Shown: in pieces, positions 34,919 through 43,177 of the stretch
How the letters are laid out: every line of letters starts with the position of its first letter
Position numbering within the stretch: the first letter of the stretch is position 1
NCBI GenBank assembly: GCA_028718805.1
Contig: JAQUKY010000009.1
Span: 1-53,751, forward strand
Reading direction: 5' to 3'
Source: Candidatus Nanoarchaeia archaeon
GTDB taxonomy: Archaea > Nanobdellota > Nanobdellia > Pacearchaeales > GW2011-AR1
DNA length: 53,751 nucleotides
Translations under genes and position numbers: made by a program
Notes under the pieces: generated by a model
What the model saw: the letters and a program-made list of their open reading frames with translations, nothing else
Told to the model about the DNA's origin: nothing
The model's database searches: none

Positions 34919-36121
34919 ATGAATACACTTACAAAAAATGTGATAATAATTGTAATTGATGCTCTTAGACCTAAAAATCTCAGTTTGTTCGGTTATGATA
35001 AAGAAACAGATAAAAATTTAATAAGAATATCTAATAATGGAATCTTATTCAGAAATCATTTTTCTGCTGCCAATTCTACTGCTCCCTCTGTAACTTCTAT
35101 ACTAACTGGCAAATATCCAAAGAATCACGGGATAATTCATCAACTTCCCTATACTAAAGAAGAAGAGATTCAGAAATTTGAAAAAAGAAAATTTTGGCTT
35201 CCGGAATTTTTAAAAATAAATGGCTATACTACCATAGGAATAGACTGGATTGGTCTATGGTTTAAAGAGGGGTTTGATTATTATGGGGAGGGAGAAGTTT
35301 CAGATGAAACTGATGCTCCTTTTAAATCTGCCGAAAATATAACCTCCCTTGCATTATTAAAAATAAGAGACACTAAAAAACCCTTCTTCTTGTTTTTGCA
35401 TTATTGGGATACTCACTTTCCTTTTCCGCATGTAAAATACGAAGAACAAGGAGATGAAAAAGATATCCAAAATACCCTTAATAGCATAACTAATGAAAGT
35501 CAAAGGGAATATTTAAAAAAAAGAATTCAAGGAAAATCTCTTTATACTATCCAAGGAATGAAAGATAAATATGATTTATCTATAACTGATGTTGATAAAC
35601 AAATCGGAAGAATTTATAACTTTTTGGGCGAAAAAGATTTATTACAAGACACAATAATTTTTATATTGGGAGACCACGGGGTTAACTTAACAGAACATGG
35701 TATTTATTTCAGCCCCTCTGGTTTATATGACGATTCAATTCATTCTCCTTTAATAGCCCATATTCCAGATTTTGAAAAAAAAGAAATTGATTCCTTTGTT
35801 CAAAATATTGATATTGTCCCTACAATTCTAGATTATCTTAATTTAAAGTCTGATGAAAAATTTGATGGAAAATCTCTAATCCCTCTTATAAAAAATAATC
35901 TGCCATTAAGGGATAAAATAATAACTTTTGATGGTCTTTGTGAAGACATTAAGGCAGTTAGAACTAAAAATAAAAAATTAATTATCGCTAAAAATAATTT
36001 CTGTAATCTTTGTAAATCCACTCATCATAAAAATATTGAGGAATATGACTTAGAAAAAGATCCTGGCGAGATAAATAATATATTTTCCGGAAAATCTGAA
36101 TTAATGAAAGATCTCGCATGA
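34919..36121 (+). CDS. Second sulfatase-fold protein with a Thr nucleophile
   Basis: The 400-aa protein has NVIIIVIDALRPKNLS (metal Asp14), S-T54-A-P-S-V in place of the sulfatase C/S-x-P-S-R, and IFILGDHGVNLTEHG. As in its neighbour, Thr54 replaces the formylglycine Cys/Ser and Arg is absent. The C-terminus carries CNLCKSTHHKNIEEYDLEKDPGE, with a CxxC pair before the family's usual DL-x-x-DP-x-E. The two proteins are alike at the N-terminus, so they probably arose by duplication. Substrate unknown: phosphate or phosphodiester groups on glycans are likelier than sulfate. Confidence 0.8.
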   Translation: MNTLTKNVIIIVIDALRPKNLSLFGYDKETDKNLIRISNNGILFRNHFSAANSTAPSVTSILTGKYPKNHGIIHQLPYTKEEEIQKFEKRKFWLPEFLKINGYTTIGIDWIGLWFKEGFDYYGEGEVSDETDAPFKSAENITSLALLKIRDTKKPFFLFLHYWDTHFPFPHVKYEEQGDEKDIQNTLNSITNESQREYLKKRIQGKSLYTIQGMKDKYDLSITDVDKQIGRIYNFLGEKDLLQDTIIFILGDHGVNLTEHGIYFSPSGLYDDSIHSPLIAHIPDFEKKEIDSFVQNIDIVPTILDYLNLKSDEKFDGKSLIPLIKNNLPLRDKIITFDGLCEDIKAVRTKNKKLIIAKNNFCNLCKSTHHKNIEEYDLEKDPGEINNIFSGKSELMKDLA

Positions 36122-36171
36122 TAAAAATAAATCCATTAATAATTCTTAGGGGATATACAATTTTAGACCAT

Positions 36172-37230
36172 TTAAAAATCAATAAAACCATTAACCATGC
36201 ATGGACCACATACAATTGAAGAATCTGTAATTTTCCTTGTCCTTACCATCTTTCTTGCTTCTTTATATTTATAGTTATTCCAAACATTCTTGAATCTTCC
36301 TTCTTTGAACATATTTCCAAAACTATATTTATAATCATAAACTGCACAACAAGGAAAAACTTCCCCATCCCAGCCAATTGCAGATTGTGTCCATAAAAAC
36401 ATACAGGTTTTAATTCTTACTTTTCTTTTTTTATTTTTGTAATCAAACCTGCTGTAGATATCCCTTGAAGGAAGCCATTCCTTATAATCTTCTATCTTTT
36501 TCTTGTCATTTTCAAAAATTTCTTTTCCAAGATCCGTTCTTACTGGTCTGAATTCTATTTCTATTCCGAGCTGTTCAGCAATTTTTTTAGCCTTATCTAT
36601 TTCGTGCTCATTATGTTTCATTATCAAAAACTGCCAAATTATTTTTGGGTACCTTGAGTTCTGCTTTTTCTTTTCAAGAACTAAAGCCCTTATGTTTAAA
36701 ATAACTTTTTCGAAATTTGAGCCTGTTCTGTATTTATCAAGACTCTCCTGGCTTGCACCATCAAGCGAAATAATAATTGAGCTTAAACCTGACTTCACTA
36801 TTTTCTTTATTTCCCCCGGCTTTAGGGTGTTAAAGTTTGTGCTTATTTTAACTCTTATATTTTTAGACCTGGCGTAACTGACCATTGAATAAATTTCAGG
36901 ATTTAAAAAGGGTTCTCCCCAGTTAAATAAATCTATTTCATATAAGTAGTCTCCAAGTTCGTTAATTATTAATTTAAAATCTGATAATCTAATCTTTCCT
37001 CTGGGCTGAGCTTTATTTCCCTGCCCTGTTGGGCACAGCGGACATTTTAAATTGCAGATATTTATCGGCTCTATAACTAATCTTGTTGGATATCCTAATA
37101 CTCTGGAATTTTTGATAAATCCATGCTGGAAGGCTATAAGAACCAGATTCATAAATTTCTTGGGGGTTACATGTCTGTTAAAAACATATGTTTTTAATAA
37201 TCTTTTAATTAAACTATAGTATCTTGACAT
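36172..37230 (-). CDS. Radical SAM/SPASM-type enzyme
   Basis: The radical SAM cluster motif is Cys59, Cys63 and Cys66 in INICNLKCPLCPTG. A C-terminal extension with CMFLW, FPCCAVYDY and VCGPC resembles the auxiliary Fe-S cluster domain (SPASM). Such enzymes often modify peptides or sugars. I take ATG 37230 rather than GTG 37242 because the TATA box at 37251-37260 is about 26 nt upstream. It converges with the second sulfatase-fold gene and diverges from a GT2. Confidence 0.82.
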   Translation of the reverse strand: MSRYYSLIKRLLKTYVFNRHVTPKKFMNLVLIAFQHGFIKNSRVLGYPTRLVIEPINICNLKCPLCPTGQGNKAQPRGKIRLSDFKLIINELGDYLYEIDLFNWGEPFLNPEIYSMVSYARSKNIRVKISTNFNTLKPGEIKKIVKSGLSSIIISLDGASQESLDKYRTGSNFEKVILNIRALVLEKKKQNSRYPKIIWQFLIMKHNEHEIDKAKKIAEQLGIEIEFRPVRTDLGKEIFENDKKKIEDYKEWLPSRDIYSRFDYKNKKRKVRIKTCMFLWTQSAIGWDGEVFPCCAVYDYKYSFGNMFKEGRFKNVWNNYKYKEARKMVRTRKITDSSIVCGPCMVNGFIDF

Positions 37231-37250
37231 GCTTTTAAGCACTAGGATAA

Positions 37251-37260
37251 ATATTTAAAT
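37251..37260. promoter_or_regulatory. Palindromic TATA box shared by two divergent genes
   Basis: The sequence ATATTTAAAT contains the palindrome ATTTAAAT (37253-37260). It lies about 25 nt before ATG 37281 on the plus strand and about 26 nt before ATG 37230 on the minus strand, so one box could place both starts. Confidence 0.55.
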
Positions 37261-37280
37261 GTTGCTCTTTATAAAAAGAT

Positions 37281-37988
37281 ATGTGGAAAAAACAAAAAGT
37301 TTCAGTCGTATTTTCAACATATAATGAGAAAGATTCTATAAAAAAATCTATAGAAGAGTTCTTCAATACAGATTATGTAGATGAGATAATTGTTGTTAAC
37401 AATAACGCTGTTAAAGGGACATCTGAAGAAATTGCAAAAACCAAAGCTATTGAGATTTTCGAAAAAAGGCAGGGGTATGGGTGGGGATATAGAAGAGGAT
37501 TAAACGAAGCAACAGGAGATTTAATTATAATGTCTGAACCCGATGGGACCTTCTTTGGAAAAGATATTCTTAAATTGCTTGCTTATTCTGATGACTTTGA
37601 TGTTGTTTTTGGAACTAGAACAAGAGATGTTTTAATTCTTGAAAACGCAAATATGGGGACTTTTTTAAGGCATGGTAACTGGGCCCTAGCAAAATTTGTA
37701 GAAGTTTTTTTTAATACCACTTCTCTTTCAGACTGCGGATGTACAATGAGATTAATTAGAAGAAATGCCCTTAAAAAAATTCAGCCTTTTTTCATGCAGG
37801 GAAGCTCTTCTTTTGGTTTTGAAATGATGCTTCTTACAATACTAAAAAAAATTAAATTTATTGAAATTCCGGTTCATTATGGAAAAAGGATTGGAAAATC
37901 TTCTGTAACGGGAAGTTTTGTAAAGGCATTTAAGTTAGGAATGCAGATGTTTTTTCTTTCAATCAAGTATAAATTTAAATATTTCTAA
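37281..37988 (+). CDS. Glycosyltransferase family 2
   Basis: The 235-aa protein has VSVVFSTYNEKDSIKKSIE, EIIVVNNNA, GYGWGYRRGLNEA and LIIMSEPDGTF, the GT-A pattern of dolichyl-phosphate sugar synthases. The end FIEIPVHYGKRIGKSSVTGSF also fits that group. It overlaps by 4 nt the convergent membrane protein gene. Probably loads a sugar on a polyprenyl carrier. Confidence 0.87.
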   Translation: MWKKQKVSVVFSTYNEKDSIKKSIEEFFNTDYVDEIIVVNNNAVKGTSEEIAKTKAIEIFEKRQGYGWGYRRGLNEATGDLIIMSEPDGTFFGKDILKLLAYSDDFDVVFGTRTRDVLILENANMGTFLRHGNWALAKFVEVFFNTTSLSDCGCTMRLIRRNALKKIQPFFMQGSSSFGFEMMLLTILKKIKFIEIPVHYGKRIGKSSVTGSFVKAFKLGMQMFFLSIKYKFKYF

Positions 37989-39331
37989 GATAATGGACTG
38001 TATATGCAGAGACGATTATAACATCGTTCTAATTTAAATGATTCAGGAGGTATAAAATCTTTTGTTGATACCAGCATATAATTCTCATAAATTAAGTCAC
38101 TGTCAAACCTATTGAATGAGGCAGAAATAACCAGACTCTCCTTTAGGGGGATTTTGGAATTAAAAGAAAAGTCATATCCTCTGATCTTAGTTTTATTAGT
38201 TAAACTTGCGTTAAAATCCTGAAACCAAACAAATCTTGGTTTTTCATCCCATGACAAAGATGCAAACATCTGCGCCTGATTTATGGGGTACGCTATGAGA
38301 TAATCTACTTTATAATCGGATATAATCTGTTTTAAATCACTTTCAATTATATTTTCTTCATTAATTGTAAAATAGTTATACGTCAAAAATAAAATAAGAA
38401 ATAAAGAGATTATACAATGCCATTTTACTTCTCTTTCTGACAATACAGAGCTTAAATAAACAATTATTAATGGAGTTAAAATAATAAAATATTTTATTAA
38501 TGCAGCCCTTATCAAAAAAATAGAACCAATAATCAAAAAGAATAAAATTTCTTTCTTATAGATTCCCCATTTTAATTTATACAATCTAAACAAAAAAGGA
38601 GAGATTAAAACGAATATTAATAACCCCTGATACTGATAAAATATTTCGTAATTTGTAACTACCGGGTTCATTCCCAATGAAATAATAAAATTAGCACCAC
38701 AATATCTTATTAAAGTGTAAACAGGATTCCCATATAAGTAGAAGTCAAGAATTAATCTTGGTAAAAACCCAATTAAAAAAAAGGCAAGATACCTTACTAA
38801 CCCAGAAAAATTCTTATTCCAAAAATAAATCAGCATAAAAAAGAAAGCTACCAACAGCATAGGGGTATAAATTGCAAAAGATAATCCTAAAAAAAATCCT
38901 GAATAAAAATAATTATATTTTATGCTATCCTTTTTGAAAAAAATAAAGGCTAGTAGAAAGAAGAAACTTGCAGGAAGTACCGGAGTTGTTTGTATGCTTA
39001 TATGCCAAACTATGGGGGAAAAAGCATAGATTATAAATGCTTTTTTGTTTTTTAACCAAAAAAAGAGAATCAGGCCAGACAAGAGCAACCATAAAACGTT
39101 AACCAACCTTAACATTATAAAACTCGGCCAGATTCTCAAAAAAAGAGAAATTATAGCAGGGTATACTGAAGAATGCCCTGTAAAAACATTTATGTTATTT
39201 ATCCCTGCTAAAGCTTTTGAAACAGTAATATATTCATTAACATCATGGAATTGGATTTTTGTAGAAAATATTGCAAAAAAGATTAAAAAAAAAGTAAATG
39301 CGCCAATATAAAAAAGTTCTTTTTTATCCAT
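37985..39331 (-). CDS. Multi-span membrane glycosyltransferase (GT-C-like)
   Basis: The 448-aa protein has about 10-11 membrane spans. After the first span comes IQFHDVNEYITVSKALAG, an acidic first loop with the HD-x-x-E-Y pattern seen in GT-C enzymes. The rest is weakly conserved, with a small C-terminal outer domain. The GT2 next to it could supply its polyprenyl-phosphate sugar. TATA-like box at 39353-39360. Assignment is by topology and one motif only. Confidence 0.65.
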   Translation of the reverse strand: MDKKELFYIGAFTFFLIFFAIFSTKIQFHDVNEYITVSKALAGINNINVFTGHSSVYPAIISLFLRIWPSFIMLRLVNVLWLLLSGLILFFWLKNKKAFIIYAFSPIVWHISIQTTPVLPASFFFLLAFIFFKKDSIKYNYFYSGFFLGLSFAIYTPMLLVAFFFMLIYFWNKNFSGLVRYLAFFLIGFLPRLILDFYLYGNPVYTLIRYCGANFIISLGMNPVVTNYEIFYQYQGLLIFVLISPFLFRLYKLKWGIYKKEILFFLIIGSIFLIRAALIKYFIILTPLIIVYLSSVLSEREVKWHCIISLFLILFLTYNYFTINEENIIESDLKQIISDYKVDYLIAYPINQAQMFASLSWDEKPRFVWFQDFNASLTNKTKIRGYDFSFNSKIPLKESLVISASFNRFDSDLIYENYMLVSTKDFIPPESFKLERCYNRLCIYSPLS

Positions 39332-39348
39332 AATAATAGACCTTTAGA

Positions 39349-39795
39349 CTAACTTAAATAGATTTCTATATTAAAAATAGAATCTTTTTTCTTGTTCTTT
39401 AATATCAAATATCTAACTAGACTAAATTCTCTTAATCCAAGTTTGTTACGATAAGCCATGTCTGTTATATCTAAAACTGAATGAAACATCATGCCAATCA
39501 AAATGTACAAAAACCCTTGAAAAAAGAAGATTAATAATCCTATAAAAATATGAAACTCAATTGTATGAAATAACATCAAAGGTTTATAAATGTCTCTGTG
39601 TTTTTTTAGATAAATATAAGAATTTTTTAAACTCCAGTCTTTTTTCTTAAATCCATACCAGAAATAATGGTCAAAATCAATTAAAACTGATGATAAAAAG
39701 ATCAAACTTGCATCTATAATTGTCATAGAAGTAAACCAATAGAGAATATATGCAAATAAAAATGCAAACAATATATGCCATTTAGGTAACATCAT
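39349..39795 (-). CDS. Small membrane protein, YdjM-like metal-site pattern
   Basis: The 148-aa protein has about four spans and conserved polar residues inside them: KWHILFAF, VLIDFDHYFWY, LFHTIEFH and MFHSVLDITD. This His/Asp set resembles YdjM/DUF457-type membrane metal-dependent hydrolases found in archaea. No function is established. ATG 39792 (second Met) is an equal candidate start. Confidence 0.6.
   Translation of the reverse strand: MMLPKWHILFAFLFAYILYWFTSMTIIDASLIFLSSVLIDFDHYFWYGFKKKDWSLKNSYIYLKKHRDIYKPLMLFHTIEFHIFIGLLIFFFQGFLYILIGMMFHSVLDITDMAYRNKLGLREFSLVRYLILKNKKKDSIFNIEIYLS
39353..39360 (-). promoter_or_regulatory. TATA box for the GT-C-like gene
   Basis: CTTAAATA is centred about 26 nt upstream of the start at 39331, and lies within the 3' end of the next gene upstream. 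Confidence 0.45.
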
Positions 39796-39939
39796 TATAA
39801 ATATAAAACTATATTTAAAAAGTTAACACTTAAGGTATTTAGTTAAGACCTGATTATCAACAAAGAATAAAATTGGGTTTAGTAGCTTAATATTTTTATG
39901 TCCTAATTAGGATAGTTTATCAGACTATTAAATCTAGTC

Positions 39940-41448
39940 TTACTCCTTAACAATCATCCTTACAATTTCTGCAAAAGCAGGTCTTGTTATTAATATTCCA
40001 ACGCTTACTCCGATTATTGTTGTTAATGCAAATCCTTTTAGCATTCCTGCGCCTGCCCAGAATAGAGGGAGCATTGCTGCTATAATTGTAAAAAATGCCC
40101 CAAAAATAATAAACAAAGCATTTCTTATTCTTTCTTTTAAACTTGATTGTTTATTTGAAACAGCCTCGTCTAATATAACAATTTGATCGTTTACTCCTGT
40201 TCCCATTCCTGCAATTATCCCTGCTATGCTTGGGGCATCTAAATTCCATCTGATTAATGCAGCAATTGCGATTGTTATAAATGCCTCTGAAAACATAGTT
40301 AAAATTACAGATAAAGTAATTTTTATTTTTCTATATTTAATAAATAATATTATAGATACTACTGCAAAAACAACTAACGCAAGAATTATCAAGTTTTTAG
40401 TGAACTCTTTTCCAAGAACAGGAGAGATTGTATCTATTTTTACAATTTCTAATTTGTATGGCAAACTTCCTGTTATTAAAACAGTTTGCAGGTGTTTCAT
40501 ATTATTAATAGCAGTGTCATAAGCCTCTTGCCTCTCTGAACCAACACCAGAACCTTGTATCATAATCTGAGTTGTTTCACTTCCTTTCAAATCTTTTGAG
40601 ATAAACAAGGAATCAACAAGCTTGTCATCTAAATATAAATCTAATTTTTCAGAAAGATATTCGGGGTTTTCAGAACTTATATCTAATTTGCCCGTTATTT
40701 CTGCATGTTTCTTAGCGGCAGCCTCACTTAAAGAAATTATAAATCTAAACTGGCAAATTTCTCCTTCTTGATAAGCATCACAAGAGTATATACCTGATTG
40801 TTCTCCTGTTCTTGCAACATAAGTTATATCCTTGTCTCCTCCAATAAAAGCAGTTTCATTTCCTATCTTAGCCTCAAATTTTCCTTGTTTTGAAACCAAC
40901 TCTTCTAAATCTGCAGGAGTTGCCCCTGCTACTTCTACTTCAATATATCTTTGTCCTGCTAAATCTGATTTGGCTTTAACACTAACATCTGCTATTCCAA
41001 ATGTATTCAGTCTGTTGTTCATTATGCCAATCAAAGAATCAACATCTGCTGCAGAAAGTGTTGCATTAACTGGTTTTACCAATGCTCTTGCTCCTCCGCT
41101 CAAATCTAATCCGGTCCTAATTCTTGTTTTAGGAATATTCGCTACACTAATTTCAGGGGCTTTATCTGTAAATAAAACTGCTTCTGAAGTATCTGTATTA
41201 ATAGTTAATTTGGTTTTATTTTGCACTGGAAAAATTGAATTAATTATGTTAGTATAATCTTCTAAATTATTAACTTGCTGGCTATTAATTGACTTAATTA
41301 TCGTATTAGGCCTCAATCCTCCTTCATAAGCAGAAGAATTTTGTTCTACACTCTTTACAACTACTCCTTTATCAAAATTAGGAGATATTATTAAAGCTGA
41401 AGCTAACAAGACTATTATCAAAAGCCAGATTCTCCAAGAGAGTTTCAT
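39940..41448 (-). CDS. secD: Protein-export membrane protein SecD
   Basis: The 502-aa protein helps the Sec translocon release exported proteins. It has an N-terminal span, the P1-type block RTGLDLSGGARALVKP near residues 112-127, a large outer domain, and a C-terminal membrane domain with GIIAGMGTGVNDQIVILDEA and the last spans. Its start overlaps secF by 4 nt (ATGA). Archaea have SecDF without SecA, with secF first as here. A PDZ-like stretch (EQNSSAYEGGLRPNTIIKSI) precedes the P1 block. Confidence 0.94.
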   Translation of the reverse strand: MKLSWRIWLLIIVLLASALIISPNFDKGVVVKSVEQNSSAYEGGLRPNTIIKSINSQQVNNLEDYTNIINSIFPVQNKTKLTINTDTSEAVLFTDKAPEISVANIPKTRIRTGLDLSGGARALVKPVNATLSAADVDSLIGIMNNRLNTFGIADVSVKAKSDLAGQRYIEVEVAGATPADLEELVSKQGKFEAKIGNETAFIGGDKDITYVARTGEQSGIYSCDAYQEGEICQFRFIISLSEAAAKKHAEITGKLDISSENPEYLSEKLDLYLDDKLVDSLFISKDLKGSETTQIMIQGSGVGSERQEAYDTAINNMKHLQTVLITGSLPYKLEIVKIDTISPVLGKEFTKNLIILALVVFAVVSIILFIKYRKIKITLSVILTMFSEAFITIAIAALIRWNLDAPSIAGIIAGMGTGVNDQIVILDEAVSNKQSSLKERIRNALFIIFGAFFTIIAAMLPLFWAGAGMLKGFALTTIIGVSVGILITRPAFAEIVRMIVKE

Positions 41449-42356
41449 TTTATCCCCTTCCTGTCACAATACCATTTAATTATCCCTGCATTAGTCATCC
41501 AAGTGTTTATTATGTCTGCAGATAATCCTAACGCCAATATGAAAAAGATCTGTCTAAAAGAATCTGGCAATCCAGATACAATAAAAAAAGCAGGTAAAAC
41601 TGCTGCTAGTGCAGTTATTGTCATAAATATTCCTGTTTTAAATGCACCAAAAATTCTTTGATTTAAAGTTCCTGCTTTTCTCTTTAATGCCCTTGAAGTC
41701 AATAGAATATCTGTGTCTACAGAATAACCTACTAACATTAAAAATGCTGCAATTCCAGCAGCAGATAATCTAATACCTAAAAAATCGATTAATGCAAGGG
41801 GCATAATTATATCTGCAAAAGCAGCAAAAATTACAGCGGTACTTGGTATGAAGGATTTAAACAGTACAAATATAACAATTGACATAAGAATAAATGAGAT
41901 TACTAAAGCGATTATTAATTGTTTATAAAAACTCTGGCTTAAAGAAGGGCCTGTAAATTCTATGTTTGAATTTTCTTCTGTTAATTTGTAATTTAGAATT
42001 TTTTCTATTTCTGGTTTTACCTCTTCTGGTTTTAATAGTGTCTCAATTATATAAGAAGTTGGATTATCTGTTGCTATATCTGTTAGTTTCCTTATGCTCA
42101 CATCAGGAAACTGAGATTTTAAAGAAAACTCAAAATTTTCTGGGATATTTTTTGCTTGTAAGGTAATTGTTGTTCCTCCTGATAAAGAAGAGTCTTTTAA
42201 GATAAAATCACCGTGAGCAGAATAAAAAAATCCCAGATAAATTAAAGATATTAACAAAACTATTATTGGAATGATAAATAAAATTTTATAATATCTATCA
42301 AACCAAGATTTTTGAGTTGATGAATTTTGTTCTTTATGTTGTTCTTGCTCTATCAT
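41445..42356 (-). CDS. secF: Protein-export membrane protein SecF
   Basis: The 303-aa protein pairs with SecD. It has an N-terminal span, the outer loop with SSLSGGTTITLQAK, and a membrane domain with AAFLMLVGYSVDTDILLTSRALK, the SecF signature. Its ATG lies only 11 nt from the 3' end of a tRNA-Gly gene on the same strand, leaving no space for a separate TATA box at the usual distance. Confidence 0.94.
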   Translation of the reverse strand: MIEQEQHKEQNSSTQKSWFDRYYKILFIIPIIVLLISLIYLGFFYSAHGDFILKDSSLSGGTTITLQAKNIPENFEFSLKSQFPDVSIRKLTDIATDNPTSYIIETLLKPEEVKPEIEKILNYKLTEENSNIEFTGPSLSQSFYKQLIIALVISFILMSIVIFVLFKSFIPSTAVIFAAFADIIMPLALIDFLGIRLSAAGIAAFLMLVGYSVDTDILLTSRALKRKAGTLNQRIFGAFKTGIFMTITALAAVLPAFFIVSGLPDSFRQIFFILALGLSADIINTWMTNAGIIKWYCDRKGIK

Positions 42357-42367
42357 TTTGTTTTTAT

Positions 42368-42438
42368 GCGCGGGCCGGGAATTGAACCCGGATCTTTTGG
42401 TTGGAAGCCAAAAGTACTAACCATTATACTACCCACGC
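42368..42438 (-). tRNA. tRNA-Gly (TCC)
   Basis: The 71-nt gene folds as a full cloverleaf. The acceptor stem is GCGTGGG/CCCGCGC, the anticodon loop CTTCCAA gives TCC, and the T-arm is CCGGG-TTCAATT-CCCGG. No CCA is encoded. A TATA box at 42461-42470 is about 27 nt upstream. Confidence 0.96.
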
Positions 42439-42460
42439 TTAATTTATTCTAATATTGTTG

Positions 42461-42470
42461 GTTTATAAGT
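42461..42470 (-). promoter_or_regulatory. TATA box for tRNA-Gly and probably secF-secD
   Basis: GTTTATAAGT on the plus strand is centred about 27 nt upstream of the tRNA 5' end at 42438. Confidence 0.6.
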
Positions 42471-42482
42471 TTATTTATGAAC

Positions 42483-42558
42483 GCGCTCGGTAGGATTTGA
42501 ACCTACGACCTTAGGCTTAGGATGCCTCTGCTCTGAATCCGGGCTGAGCTACGAGCGC
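42483..42558 (-). tRNA. tRNA-Arg (CCT)
   Basis: The 76-nt gene has acceptor stem GCGCTCG/CGAGCGC, D-stem GCTC/GAGC, anticodon loop ATCCTAA (CCT) and T-arm GTAGG-TTCAAAT-CCTAC. The outer base pair of the anticodon stem is a G-A mismatch. No CCA is encoded. It precedes tRNA-Gly on the same strand. Confidence 0.93.
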
Positions 42559-42597
42559 TTAGATAACTTTAAAAGTTACTTGTTTATTAAAAATGTT

Positions 42598-42879
42598 ATG
42601 ATAATTAAAGTTTTAGGTATTTTAGACTTGTTTGTGGGATTGGTTTTTTGGACATTCGGAATCTTCCACATAATCCCTAGCAACTTTGTTCTTATCTTGG
42701 GTTTATTTTTGCTCGTAAAAGGAGCTGTTTTTGTAATTAATTTAAACTCGGTTAGTATTCTTGACATCATAAGTGCATTAATAATTATTTTGGCAACCTC
42801 TGTGGTTTTGCCAAAACTAGTAGTTATTTTAATAGCGATTTTTCTAATTCAGAAAGGAATTTTTAGTATGCTGAGTTAA
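42598..42879 (+). CDS. Small membrane protein of unknown function
   Basis: From ATG 42598 the 93-aa product is almost all hydrophobic, with 3-4 spans (KVLGILDLFVGLVFWTFGIF, then FVLILGLFLLVKGAVFVI, then two more). I prefer this ATG to an in-frame TTG at 42580, which would place the start close to the tRNA promoter region. Similar short proteins occur in archaeal genomes without known role. It sits between two minus-strand tRNA genes. Confidence 0.7.
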   Translation: MIIKVLGILDLFVGLVFWTFGIFHIIPSNFVLILGLFLLVKGAVFVINLNSVSILDIISALIIILATSVVLPKLVVILIAIFLIQKGIFSMLS

Positions 42880-42902
42880 TTGTATTCTAAAGTTATATTA
42901 AT

Positions 42903-42985
42903 GCGGGGGATAGGATTTGAACCTATGTAGGCACTAAGCCAACACGTCTTGAGCGTGTTCCGTTTGACCGCTCCGGCACCCCCGC
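42903..42985 (-). tRNA. tRNA-Leu (CAA)
   Basis: The 83-nt gene has acceptor stem GCGGGGG/CCCCCGC, anticodon stem ACACG/CGTGT around loop CTCAAGA (CAA), a long variable arm as in class II tRNAs, and the T-arm ATAGG-TTCAAAT-CCTAT. A TATA box at 43007-43016 lies about 26 nt upstream. Confidence 0.96.
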
Positions 42986-43006
42986 ATAAAAAATTTAGTG
43001 TTTATC

Positions 43007-43027
43007 TATATAAAAAGCTTTATAAAT
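43007..43027. promoter_or_regulatory. Adjacent divergent TATA boxes for tRNA-Leu and 5S rRNA
   Basis: TATATAAAAA (43007-43016) is about 26 nt from the tRNA-Leu 5' end on the minus strand. TTTATAAAT (43019-43027) is about 25 nt from the 5S rRNA 5' end at 43048. The two boxes are 2 bp apart. Confidence 0.7.
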
Positions 43028-43047
43028 GCGTTATTTTAGGTATAATT

Positions 43048-43161
43048 GAGAACGACCATAATAACCTGGAAACGCCTGTTCCCATTCCGAACACAGAAGC
43101 TAAGCAGGTTATGTTGTCGGCATTAGTATCCTAACGGATGTGAAACCAACAAGTTGTTCTC
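43048..43161 (+). rRNA. 5S ribosomal RNA
   Basis: The stretch contains the highly conserved loop region CCCATTCCGAACACAGAAG and TAAGC. The ends GAGAACGAC and GTTGTTCTC pair as the terminal helix. No 16S or 23S gene is in the window, so the 5S gene is unlinked. Ends are set from helix pairing and may be off by a few bases. Confidence 0.95.
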
Positions 43162-43177
43162 TTCAAAATTATATAAA

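Noticed and set aside
33358..36121. True formylglycine sulfatases
   Set aside because: The C/S-x-P-S-R motif is missing in both; Thr54 stands at the nucleophile place and Arg is absent.
35988..36215. Minus-strand 75-codon frame between the sulfatase-fold and radical SAM genes
   Set aside because: It overlaps both real genes, has an odd aromatic-rich composition and no promoter at the usual distance.
42949..43134. Plus-strand open frame over tRNA-Leu and 5S rRNA
   Set aside because: It lies within RNA genes and has no protein-like composition.
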